A stretch of DNA of 64,000 bases from NCBI GenBank assembly GCA_039707655.1, contig CM077671.1, positions 366,818,720 through 366,882,719 on the forward strand, in the 5' to 3' direction. Each line of letters starts with the position of its first letter. The first letter of the stretch is position 1. Made by a program: the position numbers and the translations under genes. This DNA is from Elymus sibiricus. Lineage: Eukaryota; Streptophyta; Magnoliopsida; Poales; Poaceae. Below are positions 11,161 to 21,418 of this stretch, in pieces. Below the pieces are notes generated by a model that was given only the letters and a program-made list of their open reading frames with translations, had not been told where the DNA came from and did not search any database.

Positions 11161-12652
11161 GGCGAAGTATCCAGTGAAAATAGGTATTCAGTGAAAATCT
11201 GAAAATTACTACGTGGACCCTCAGATCTGTAATGAACGCCACCGATTAAAGGTGGGATCCTTAACCATCCACTAAAGCATAATTAGCAGATAACCCCCTA
11301 TTCTCTTAGTGATTAGACAAAATAATCTGGGAATTTCCAGACTCCGACCTAAGTCTCCCCCGTCCCATGGGCTGCTGCCGCGGGGAACGCCATGGCGGCT
11401 CCGAGACTTCCTGCAGCGGCGAGTCCCGAGGCGAGGCCGCCACAACCGACAGAGATGCGGGCACTCACTGCGTAGCTCTCATCAGCGGGTAGGGCTCCCG
11501 AAGAGCAGAGGCGACGACGCCGCCCCGGGGGAAGATGAGGATGTCCATGGCGTTCGCACTACAGAGGAGCAGAGCCGACGACGCCGCCCAGGGGTAAAGA
11601 CGAGGATGTCCCGGCGGAAGAGTGGAACTGCGTAGGTGACGCGCACGCCGTCCGCACCAGCCGGCGGGGTGAAGTAGAGCGGCGCGGTGCTACCAGCGAC
11701 TCCGAGCTGCTGCGCCGCGATGACGGTGGTTGTGACCTGTACGGTTGCCGCATCCATCACAATGGCGTCCGGATGCGTCAGCCTCGCGCGGCAACACCGC
11801 GGACGCAGGCTGCCCCTATGGCCTATGCTACCTTGTTATCTGAAGAATTGTACCTCACTTGTCCAGTTGTCTGAAGAAATGTTCAGCACAACCTCTGTTC
11901 CCTGAAGAATTGTACAAATGTTGAAGCTTGTGCACTGAGATTTATTGTTCTTTTAGTGCTGCAGCTATTCAACTCCCTGTAGTTTTTCAATGGTGATGAA
12001 CATACTGGAAAACATGAAGCATGTCGCTGCACATTGTGTCATGAGCTCAAGAGACATCAAGGCACTGTGTAGCCGTTTTCCTAACTGCATGTTCCAGCTC
12101 GCTGGTACAGGAAGTAACATAGTGCACTGATTTAGCTGCGCTAGCTCGGTCATCAGGGCTTTGTAATGTTTCGCAATACATGTATCTAGATAAAAGAAAG
12201 ATTTAGATTGACTGGGTGGTGGAATCGTTGCACAAAATCTCTGTGTGCGAGGCTAAAAAAAGACTGAATACACAACTTCGAAATAAAATGTATCTAGACA
12301 CATCCAGCGGAGGGAGAGTCGCGGTCGGCGGAGGGCCACTCCCTAATGACGAAAGGCCCATCCCGACGGGCGGAGGGCCGGTCGTGGCCGGCTGAGGGCA
12401 GGCGCTAGGCGCCGGGCAAAGGTGCATCGCGGCGGCACTCAAGACGAAGAAGCAATCTGATCTCAGGAACACGAGCAGTCAAGCCCTATTCACCTGGCGG
12501 TCAATACAGAGAGGGGGTTATCTGCTAAATTGTGTTTAAGTGGATTGTTAGTAGTCCCACGTTTGATCCAGAACGTCCGCCATCAATCCAACAGTGGATG
12601 ATAAAAATTTCCAGATTTTCACTGAAAAGCCATTTTCACCGGATACTTTGCC
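11161..12652. mobile_element. Element with long terminal inverted repeats (MULE-like, possible Pack-MULE)
   Basis: About 130-140 bases at each end are imperfect inverted copies. The outermost arms are GGCGAAGTATCC and GGCAAAGTATCC, followed by shared GTGAAAA...CAGTGAAAATCTG blocks and then AGCAGATAACCCCCT. TATAA flanks both ends. Long TIRs and a GC-rich core suggest a Mutator-like element that has picked up gene fragments, but I cannot define a clean 9-bp duplication, so the superfamily is uncertain. Confidence 0.55.
11482..11760 (-). other. GC-rich open frame inside the long-TIR element, possible captured fragment
   Basis: The minus-strand frame of 92 codons includes VTTTVIAAQQLGVAGS and APLYFTPPAGADGVRVTYAV, which look like real protein sequence rather than low complexity. 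I do not recognise the family. GC content is far above that of the surrounding DNA, as expected for a captured host exon. The plus strand is also partly open here (11309-11635), so coding status is uncertain. Confidence 0.3.
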
Positions 12653-12934
12653 TATAAGAACTACGGGTGCAACCATGCTACCAATGCACGGCAGCACCCC
12701 TAAATAGATAAAACATCTGAAAAACCTTTTGTGTCTCGTCAAGTTATATGTTTACAATATCACGAAATTTCAAATCCAAATTGATTTACACAAAGAAAAG
12801 AAAAATAAAATACAAATCTTGACATGAAAGTTGTCAAAAAAGGACAAAAATCACATAAAACAAATTTCAGATTACATGTATTAAGTACGCGACCGGGACG
12901 ATCCAAACATGTAAAAAATGAGTCGAAAGTTGTG

Positions 12935-12960
12935 CCCCCCCCCCCCCCCCCCCCCCCCCC
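12935..12960 (+). repeat. Poly-C tract of 26
   Basis: Uninterrupted C run immediately followed by GGGG. Such tracts can form i-motif/G-quadruplex structures and are also error-prone in assembly. Confidence 0.9.
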
Positions 12961-13342
12961 GGGGCATCGCATATCTCAACTGCATTCTCTGAACTACATG
13001 TGTGTGGCAACAGCACCATGTACTAGTTAAGGAAGTGGTAAACATTTATTTGAGAATCACGCATGAGAAATAATATCTCTCTCAAGGATCATTTTGTCCT
13101 CGACCACTTACTCTAACTGCATAAGTAAATGATAGTAATATCTCAACAATTGAGAATTCATATACATATATACACATGTATAAACAACTAATGGATTTCA
13201 AGACTACTCATTAATTCTTAAGATAAGAATTCTCATGCTTATCAAAATATTATGATGTAGAGCAATAATGTGTATAATAGTGACACATTTTACAAGCAGT
13301 ATTGTGCATAACAATGACACCTTTTACAATTCAATATAGTTA
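12961..13342. other. AT-rich spacer, nothing recognised
   Basis: No ORF of note and no transposon termini before the CACTA target duplication. Confidence 0.4.
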
Positions 13343-13360
13343 GATCACTAGTAGAAACCA

Positions 13361-13560
13361 GGGTACTAGTCCCGGTTCCAGAGGGCCTTTAGTCCCGGTT
13401 CTGGAACCGGGACAAAGCAAACGGGACTAATACCCAAAACCTTTAGTCCCGGTTTGCTTACGAACCGGGACCAAAGGGGTTTCACGTGGCCGCTGCGGGG
13501 CGCCCAGGCAGGAGGACCTTTAGTCCCGGTTGGTAACACCAACCGGGACCAAAAGGCGGC
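13361..13560. repeat. CACTA subterminal repeat array, left
   Basis: Alternating direct and inverted copies of a TAGTCCCGGTT motif and its complement AACCGGGAC, at least seven within 200 bases. They can form perfect hairpins such as GTCCCGGTTGGTAACACCAA. Confidence 0.8.
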
Positions 13561-13900
13561 CACGCATCAGCAGCTCGCAGGCGCTGGGGTTTTTTTTTTT
13601 TGGAAGGGAGGGTTTAGGGGTTTTGGAGGGTTAATTTAGAGTTTTCATATTGTGTTAGCTAGCTAATAGAGAGAAGTGACCTCTCTTTCTCCGTGCTTGG
13701 TCGACGCTAGCTACTATACATATAGAGAGAACTCGACGCTAGCTAGTAAGCAAATGAAGGAAACCATTAATTACACAAGATCGTCATGAACATATATAGA
13801 GAGAAGTGACATCTCTTTCTCCGTGCTTGGTCGAACAACAAGTTTTCGTATATCTATCCGACGCTACTACATATGTACAATATAACATCTCTTACAATCC

Positions 13901-16465
13901 CTAACACCTAAGATCCATTTGCAATTTCACATGGTATTCTCCGTGTTCAGGTATGACGTGGTCAAGAAAGAATCCCACCAATTCCTCTTGAATTGCTCGT
14001 ATGCGATCATGTGGTAGGAGTTCATCCCGCATCTGCCAGATCTAATTTAAAGAAGGGGGTCAATACATATATATGAATGAAACTCAACACAATTGATGGT
14101 AATATATAAAATAAAATTGTGAATATTGTTTACGTACTTCAAATTGTTTCTCAGAGAAGCCCCGCTCAGAGGTCGAGTGGCAAATGAACTCGCATACGTA
14201 GTATCCACATAAATGATTCCCGGGTACCTGTTACAAGCACTTTACGAGAATAGAGTTCAATCAAACTGATAAGTAAGCATGATAATGGTATTGATGAAAC
14301 TAGAATCAATGAGAGATGCGCGGAACTAGCTAGTACTACTTACTTTGGGGTGTGTAAATCGCAGGAACTAGCTAGTACTACTTACATGACTGCGAAACTA
14401 GAACCATTCCGGTGAACTTTTTCCAAACCCTGGCAGGCAAAGAAAATGATTACTTGATATCAGGAAATGAACGAAAGTTGCTGATATGGTCCCGGTATTG
14501 ATTGAACTTACTTCTGGAGCATTGCAGTCATGTCCGCATAATACTCGGGATCTTTACGTCTCGAGTCTAAGACAGTTACTAATGCCCCGTCAAGCTTAAT
14601 GGATAGCAAAATAAAGTGGAAGTTGCCCATGCATAACTCATCAATTACATTACTTAACCTCGAGTAAGCGAAACCGAATATGCACAAGACAGTAACACTC
14701 ACATGAAGTTGTAAGGAAAGAGTATTTCCCTTTTGTTTGATGTCTAAGGAACGCTTGTAGCAAGTTGTCCTCAGTAACTTTGGCTCTCTTTTGTACCGAC
14801 CATTCATTTACGGTATTTGGGCTAATGAACCCAATGTCATAGATTTGTTCTTTTTTGCATTCGACCATCTTCAATCTGCATAATATAGTGAGGATAATTA
14901 TATATACATGCAATGAACGAGCTGAGCTAGAGACTTAATTATAGAAGTAATACTTACAGACAGTAGCAAGTCATGAGTTGTTTGTCGAGGGCCTCTTGAT
15001 TGTATAACTGAAATAACTCCACAAATTCAACAGGCAGCAGGTCGACTCCAATGAAGTCGTGCTCTTTTTTAATTCCGACAAACAAACTGTCTGTCCCAGA
15101 CTCCCTACAGGTTTTCATGTACCACTCATGCAATTTTTGCATCATCGTTGTTAGATGAGGATGATCAGGTTTGACGAGAGGCTTCCCGTGCTCGTATCTA
15201 AAGTCCTCTGCTGCTACTACCTCAGCCGTTTCAAACTGTACATCATCGCCCACGTAATCACCAAGAGTGGTACCGGGCAGTAGCACCGGATGATTAGCGA
15301 TATCACTAGACACCTTGAGCGGGGGGCACGATTGCTTCTCCTGTTCGCCGAGCTGGGGAATTGTTTTCCCACTTCTTCGTTTTTTGTCTCTTGCAGCACT
15401 AGAAGTACTTCCCGACCGCAACGCTTCATCATATGTCTTTGTAATTATGCGGTCATAGTTGGATAGCCGAGGCGGTGGTGGTCGCTTCAGGGCATGCAGA
15501 GTGCGCTTCGCTTTCACCGGATCTACCGTTTCCTTCGGAGGTGGATGTTTCCGTGCAAAATGGGCCTTCACTTTGGCTGCACTGATTTTAGCGCTTTCCT
15601 CTTCGGTCCTCTCATATGGTAACTTTGGAAGAGGCTTGAGGCTTGGACCAAATTTGTATTTCTTCCCGCCTATTGTACTGCTAGCCGCCGGAGCGGCGGC
15701 GTCGACTCTCTTCCGCCGTTGCTGACGCGCCGGAGGAGGCGGAGTGCCCTGACGCGCCGGAGGAGGAGGAGGAGGAGGCGGAGTGCCCTGACGCGCCGGA
15801 GGAGGCGAAGGAGGAGGCGGAGTGCCCTGACGCGCCGGAGGAGGAGAAGGAGGAGGCGGAGTGCCTTGACGCGCCGGAGGAGGAGGAGGAAGCGGAGTGC
15901 CCTGACGCGCCGGAGGATACACCATATGGTAACTTTCAAATGCCTTGTGAGATACACCATTCTCTGCCTTCCATTGCAGCAATTCCAGTGTGGTACCGAG
16001 CTTTGTGTTGTCATCTTCGCAATTTGGGTACAACCCTTTTTTGTGATCCTCTAACATGCGATCGCACTTCAACTTCTCCCTTTCACTTTGGCATTGTCTC
16101 TTTGCATCAACAATGACCCGGCGAAGATCATCATCGGGTACATCGTCTGGTTCCTCTTGATCTTCAGCTTCCCCCATTGCAGCATCACCGTATTCAGGGG
16201 GCGGATAGTTGTCATCATCCTCTTCTTCTTCGTTGCCTTCCATCATAACCCCTCTTTCTTCGTGCTTGGTCCAAACATTATAGTGTGGCATGAAACCCTT
16301 CTCAAGCATGTGGACGTGAAGGGTTTTCGAGTTAGAGTAATCCTTCGTATTCCCACAGATAGTACATGGACAATACATAAAACCATTCTGCTTGGTTGCC
16401 TCAGCCACTTCGAGAAAATTATGCAGGCCCTTAATGTACTCGGAGGTGCGTCGGTCACCGTACAT
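13901..16465 (-). pseudogene. CACTA fusion gene: transposase-associated domain, proline repeats, Ulp1-like protease
   Basis: The first exon (16465-14958) starts with a plant transposase-associated domain: RRTSEYIKGLHNFLEVAEA, the zinc-like CPCTICGNTKDY, HMLEKGFMPHYNVW, then an acidic stretch. After residue about 175 it switches abruptly to PPARQGTPPPP repeats and a basic segment. Further exons are 14875-14512, 14429-14386, 14227-14138 and 14041-13901. These encode a C48/Ulp1-like fold: His in GNFHFILL, Asp in VTVLDSRR, Cys in NHLCGYYVCEF. Ulp1-like proteases cleave SUMO-type peptides; many CACTA elements carry such a domain. One internal intron near 14640-14730 ends in AA where AG is expected, so splicing may fail. 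The DDE core that normally follows the first domain is deleted. Confidence 0.7.
15719..15915. repeat. Proline-codon minisatellite in the CACTA gene
   Basis: About five units of roughly 36-42 bases built on CCTGACGCGCCGGAGGAGG, which encode PPARQGTPPPP on the minus strand. Unit lengths vary by whole codons, so the frame is kept. Confidence 0.85.
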
Positions 16466-16680
16466 TCATTGCCGGTTCATCTGCGTGCATTATATAATTA
16501 AGTGTATCAAAAACCATTACAGAACATCATGAATAGAGAAGTGACCAAATTAATAGAAGTTCATCATCACATTAAAACCAAAGTACAGTAGTGACCAAAA
16601 TAAATACATAAAGTTCATACATAGTTCTCATTGAACAACCTACAGCTCTCTAGAGCATCTAATTAAAACATACATTGAAA

Positions 16681-16969
16681 CTATGTAAAACATTTAAATG
16701 CAACAACAAATGCGATCATAACCGCAACTAAGGTACCAATTGATCCAACGGCATAATGATACCAAGCCTCAGTATGAATGGCATATTTTCTAATCTTTCT
16801 AATCTTCAAGCGCATTGCATCCATCTTGATCTTGTGATCTTCGACGACATTGGCAACATGCAACTCCAATTCCATCTTCTCCTCCTCAATTCTTTTCAAT
16901 TTTTTCTTCAAGTAATTGTTTTCTTTTTCAACTAAATTTAACCTCTCGACAAGAGGGCCGGTTCAAATT
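16681..16969 (-). CDS. CACTA-associated small coiled-coil protein with C-terminal membrane segment (terminal exon)
   Basis: The minus-strand frame reads VERLNLVEKENNYLKKKLKR, a heptad-rich coiled coil. It continues through basic MDAMRLKIRKIRKYA and ends in a clear hydrophobic helix (TLVAVMIAFVVAFKCF) before the stop. A product of this shape is commonly found upstream of the transposase gene in grass CACTA elements; its role is not known. The 5' end is likely in one or more upstream exons between 17000 and 17400, which I cannot place exactly. Confidence 0.55.
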
Positions 16970-17511
16970 TCCGGTTCACATACCTCCTAAATAAAAACAT
17001 CTATGTCACGTTGGTCGGCATAATTGTCATAAACACTAAATGAAACAAATAGTTATAAAAGATAATATACCACATCCGAATCATAGACAGGACGAGGGCC
17101 GACGGGGGCGGATACCAAAACCATGGCACTATATAATAACAAACAATAATAAAAGTAAGAAAATTGTACAAGTATCTATCTAAATCATACAAGTAAGAAT
17201 TTTTTTCTTTTAGAAAGAAGATAAGAACAAGAGGCTCACCACGGTGGTGCCGGCGACGAGATCGGCGCGGGCGATCGACGGCGGTGAGGACGGGGCCGGG
17301 ACAGGACGGACCGTCAAACCTAGACAAATCTTGAGGAAAATGGAGCTTAGAGGTCGAGCTTGGAGAGGAGAAAGCTTAAGTGTGGCTTGGGCATTTCATC
17401 GAACACCTCATGTGCATAGGAGGTGAGAGCTAGAGCAACACACAGCTGCACACGCCGGCCGGCCAAAAAACAGAGTGAGCGGGCAGGGGCGGGGGTATAT
17501 ATAGGCTTATC

Positions 17512-17730
17512 TTTAGTCCCGGTTGGTGGCTGGAACCGGGACCAAAGGTGCTGGGCCAGGAGCGATGCCCATTGGTCCCGGTTCGTGTCTGGAACCGGGA
17601 CCAAAAGTGTCAGACGAACCGGGACCAATGGCCCCCGAGACCCGGCCGGTGTCCTGGCCTCACGAACCGGGACTCGTGCACCCTTTGGTCCCGGTTCGTA
17701 AGTGAACCGGGATTAATGCCCTTATCTGGC
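17512..17730. repeat. CACTA subterminal repeat array, right
   Basis: Same GGTCCCGGTT/AACCGGGACC motif as the left array, in both orientations, about eight copies before the terminal inverted repeat. Confidence 0.8.
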
Positions 17731-17762
17731 CTCAACGAAAGCCCTGTTTTCTACTAGTGGAT

Positions 17763-18124
17763 AGAGGTGTAGAAGCGAAAATGCTCAACGAAATAAACTT
17801 GTAACATTACATTATTCTAGAAAATTAAACAATAATGCCATCAAGATTCAAAAACTATAAAGGAGATGACCGACGATGGCCAGAATGCAAACATCCGATC
17901 TCGATTGCATACGAACCTGAAAAGATCACCAGTATTATTACAATTAGCGAGGGCTGCCAACCTGGGCGACCACGACATATAACAATCTCATCAGAGATCA
18001 TTTATGCAGTGACGGGGACCAATTGATCTATCGTGGTTTATTATAGGCGGCATGTCGTTTCTCACCAGGGCTAACCAAGCTGCATCGATTGGTCGTGCAC
18101 CTTCTACCCAAGCTGCATCTCTAG
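17763..18124. other. Spacer, nothing recognised
   Basis: Mixed composition with one 63-codon plus-strand frame that has no protein features. No transposon ends were found until the hAT-like element. Confidence 0.4.
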
Positions 18125-18951
18125 GGGTGTGTTTGGTAGCATTTCCAATCTAGCATGGTTGTTCTTCTCCAATGCATGCTGAGTGTAGACATGTTGAGTA
18201 CATGCATTTGATGTTGTTTGGTAGCGATGTATATGCTAAGATATGCTAAGTTGAGACTCTGTTTGGTAGCTTGCATCTGTTTAGACATGGTCGGTAGCTA
18301 CTGTAGCAACCGGTATTTTCAAATAAGCGAACAAAATATTTCAAAAATGTGAACAATTTTTTGAAACATGAAAAAAATAACATTTTTTGAAAATTTAAAC
18401 ATTTTTTGAAATTCCGAAGTTTTTTTGAAAAATTAAACAAATTTTTACAGATTGATATTTTTAAAAAATTTAAACAAATTTTGAAAATCTGAACATTTTT
18501 TGAAAAATCGAAAATTCAAAAAATTCCAATCATTTTTTGAAAATTTAAACATATTTTGAAAATTTAAACAAATGTGAATTTCTGTACATTTTTGAAAATT
18601 TTGACATATTTTGAAAATCTGGACATTTTTTGAAAATCTGGATATTTTTTGAAAATTTGAACAAATTTTGAAAATCTGAACAATTTCTGGTATTCTGAAC
18701 ATTTATGAAAATTAAATTAATTTTTATAAATGTTGAACATTATTTGAAACACATTGTCACTCGCTTTGCTCATGCATGTTGACCAGTGAACGGCTGTTGG
18801 GGTGTTCTCTCTTCATGCATGCTAACAGGGTATTTGGGCTGAGGTCGTGCATGCTAAGGAGGCCCCGTGCAGGCTACCAAACACCCAAAAGTGGGTCGGG
18901 AAGAAAACTGTTGAGCTCATGCACCCTCCATGCACTCTACCAAACACACCC
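18125..18951. mobile_element. hAT-like non-autonomous element (827 bp)
   Basis: The left end GGGTGTGTTTGGTAG is matched by its exact complement CTACCAAACACACCC at the right. The inner arms also share TAGC/GCATG-type sequence and the TTTGGTAG motif recurs inside. Ends of this kind are typical of plant hAT-related elements. I could not define a clean 8-bp duplication, so the superfamily is provisional. The interior is a non-coding AT-rich repeat field. Confidence 0.55.
18310..18745. repeat. AT-rich degenerate tandem repeats
   Basis: About twenty imperfect copies of a 20-25 base unit around 'tgaaaatttgaacatttttt'. They create spurious Phe/Lys/Asn-rich open frames on the minus strand. Confidence 0.8.
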
Positions 18952-19317
18952 TAGATAGGGGGATGCTTAGGAGCTCACGGTAGCAACCCCCCAGACATCT
19001 TTACCGAACACCCACCTACGAATTTGTGTGCTCAGCTATATCTATTCAAGTACGTTTCCGCATGGATATGGCTGGTAGTATTTTGAACGGTCTTCCATAG
19101 AGGCCCCTCATCATAAAGGTCGATGCCTCCTACTTCTTATGTTCAATATTTTTCTCAAGCTGCCATGTACGCATAAAATTATTTCTTACTAGCTCTCTGA
19201 CTTGCGCATATCTGCAAACTAAATTTTCCTTGGCAATATTTTTTATGTTCACACAACCCTTATCAAACTTGAAGATAATATAGCAACGCGCCCTGCGATC
19301 TTGCTAAGTTTGTCAAG

Positions 19318-19399
19318 AATGTAGATTTACTTATTTTGCTCCATATGTAGTCTGTAGTGAAATCTCTAAAAAGACTTATATTTAGAAACGGAGGAAGTA
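19318..19399. mobile_element. Right-half fragment of a Stowaway MITE
   Basis: The sequence TCTCTAAAAAGACTTATATTTAG followed by CGGAGGAAGTA matches the right half of the complete MITE at 37310-37466. The left end is missing. Confidence 0.6.
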
Positions 19400-19499
19400 G
19401 AACATTTGGTTCATGCTTCCCATGAATGTACTTGGGCAACATCATCTTGTTAAATATAATTTCTATGAAGTACTGTCATTATATGCACCATGCATATTT

Positions 19500-21330
19500 A
19501 ATTATTTACGACAACAGTATGGCGCTAGTCCGGTAGAGGACCGTGGCCTTGATGATTCCCCTCCGTGACATCGACCCATTCGAGTGGAAGAAGAGGTCTG
19601 CCTCTAGAGACTATGATGTGGTCGACATTGTATTGCTGCTTTGGTTAATAAGACATTAGTGCTTCACTGCTTCTTGTAGGAAAAAGTTAGAATAGGTGGT
19701 CATGCTCCTAGCTGGCCACTGATGTAACTGTAGGTTTAACAAATTGTGTGTCTCGTAAATTATTACAGATTATTGTATTTGGTGGGAGACGACAAGAAGA
19801 CAATAGCGGTGACTCTTAAATTTGAAGCTCCGCAACTCTGGTAAGTGTGTGCATGTATTGTGGACATACGTGTGTGTGAGAGAGCGTTTATGTCATATAC
19901 TAGGTGTACACAAGTCTGGTGAGTCTGTGCGTGTACTCCGGTCTGTACGTATGTGAGAGCATTTAACATACAGTACTCAAGAATTAATAGATATCTCCCT
20001 ATATACAAGTGCGATGGAAAGATCTATAAACATCTCTGGATGGCCCACGCACAAAGACAATGGCAAGAAAAATATGAAGCGGTGAAATACACCTACATGG
20101 CAGCCACACCACCCATCAGAGTAGTCGGCAATGAAAAAAATGAAGTCCCAAAAAACGGCCAACCACGTCCAAGTCCAACCAACTGAACGCTACCAGTCTA
20201 CCACCACATGCATGCAGATGCAACTAATTTTTTTGTTCCACCCATAATTTTTTATAGATATTTTCAATTAATAATGGTACACGTCCCGTTACCATCATAT
20301 TGTAGAAACAAAGACCCTATTGTTGTCGTCATTCATTCCCGACCCGCTCTGTCTTAGGCAACTCGTTTTCAGCCATGACAATAACATACATTTCGCCCAT
20401 GAAGAGCAACTTTTTTCTTGTCCCCGTGGCTACCTGCCTTCAAAGATGCGGTCCTACGTGTTTTTCTCTTAAACTTGTTAAAAATTAGTAAAATAGAATT
20501 TTCTCGTCGTATTGTCCGTTAGATCATCTAAATGAGATGAATTGTGTATATTTTTTCGCGGGGAAATATTGCAGTTGTTTATACTCTTTTTAGCGATATA
20601 CGCGAGCGATCAACAAAAACTCTCGCAGCTTGAAAACCAACAACCTCCAAGTTCCACTCGTCTTGACAGATTTCCGCATGATGCCAATGTGATATTTATA
20701 TCGTCTCTCATCTTGCTCTCCAACCGCCAAATAAAATGGTAAATGCAAAAATTTGAAGGGGGGGGGGGGGGGGGGGGGGGGGGGGGATATATAAATGGTG
20801 CATGCTAAGCTTTTTATCAGCCTCTATTGCACCTGAAGTTGCTATTCCCAAAGTTCTTGCAAGGCATCCCTGTATAGTTTGTAACACGAAAGTAGCAAGG
20901 TCAACTTATAGTTAAATTTACTACTAGAAGCACCTTTCGATCCACCACGTTAATTTTAGGGGGAAATTATATCTAAACCGTTGAATCTAAGAAAAGTAAA
21001 TCTATATAGATAGTTCAGTTTACCATGGAAATCACACACTAAGGTAACAGTCCTAGCAATTCACATATCCTATCTGAGCCTTAGTCTGGCATCAAGGGAG
21101 GTGTCAAGTAGGCTCACACTGAAAGTCAGTGGCGTCTTTTGCTAGCAGCTTTCGAGGCAGTACGTGAAATTTGAAATAAGATTAGATTGAATCCATTTAA
21201 TCCTCCCCCGCAAAAAAAAAAAACAATCCATTTAATCCGAAAATTAATCTACATAGACGGTTCAAACTGACGATGGAAATCATATACCGTCGTAAGAGCC
21301 CTAGCAATTCACAACTCCTATCCAATTTTG
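19500..21330. repeat. Diverged duplicated flank, copy 2
   Basis: Bases 19500-20590 align with copy 1 (1880-3080) and bases 20590-21330 align with copy 3 (28250-29110). Shared phrases in the latter include AACAAAAACTCT, TTGAAAACCA, AACCTCCAAGTT, CATGATGCCAATG and ATCTTGCTCTC, in the same order. A short internal duplication (about 20990-21070 and 21240-21325, 'atagttca...ccatggaaatcacac' and 'ctagcaattcaca') is also present. No coding potential was seen. Confidence 0.6.
20758..20786 (+). repeat. Poly-G tract of 29
   Basis: Uninterrupted G run inside duplicated flank copy 2. The matching place in copy 3 (about 28480) has no such run, so it arose after duplication. Confidence 0.9.
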
Positions 21331-21418
21331 TGTTCTCTTGAAATGATTCGTACAACATGAGTTATAGACATCGACTTGTCAGAATTGACCCGGTCAACGC
21401 AACGCTCTGGCGACAGCC

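Larger units (their letters stand above)
13346..17759 (-). mobile_element. CACTA (En/Spm-type) transposon, internally deleted (4.4 kb)
   Basis: The element starts CACTAGTAGAAA and ends with the complementary CTACTAGTG. It is flanked by the 3-bp duplication GAT (13343-13345, 17760-17762). Both ends hold many inverted TAGTCCCGGTT / GGAACCGGGAC subterminal motifs, the usual binding sites for CACTA transposition proteins. Three minus-strand coding parts remain: a small coiled-coil/TM ORF, a transposase-associated domain, and a proline-repeat/Ulp1-like gene. The DDE transposase core is missing, so it cannot move on its own. Confidence 0.92.

Noticed and set aside
15719..16054. Plus-strand ORF of nearly pure Arg/Leu repeats
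   Set aside because: It is the antisense shadow of the proline-codon repeats in the CACTA gene.
18445..18702. Minus-strand Phe/Lys/Asn-rich ORF
   Set aside because: It arises from the AT-rich tandem repeat in the hAT-like element and has no protein-like complexity.
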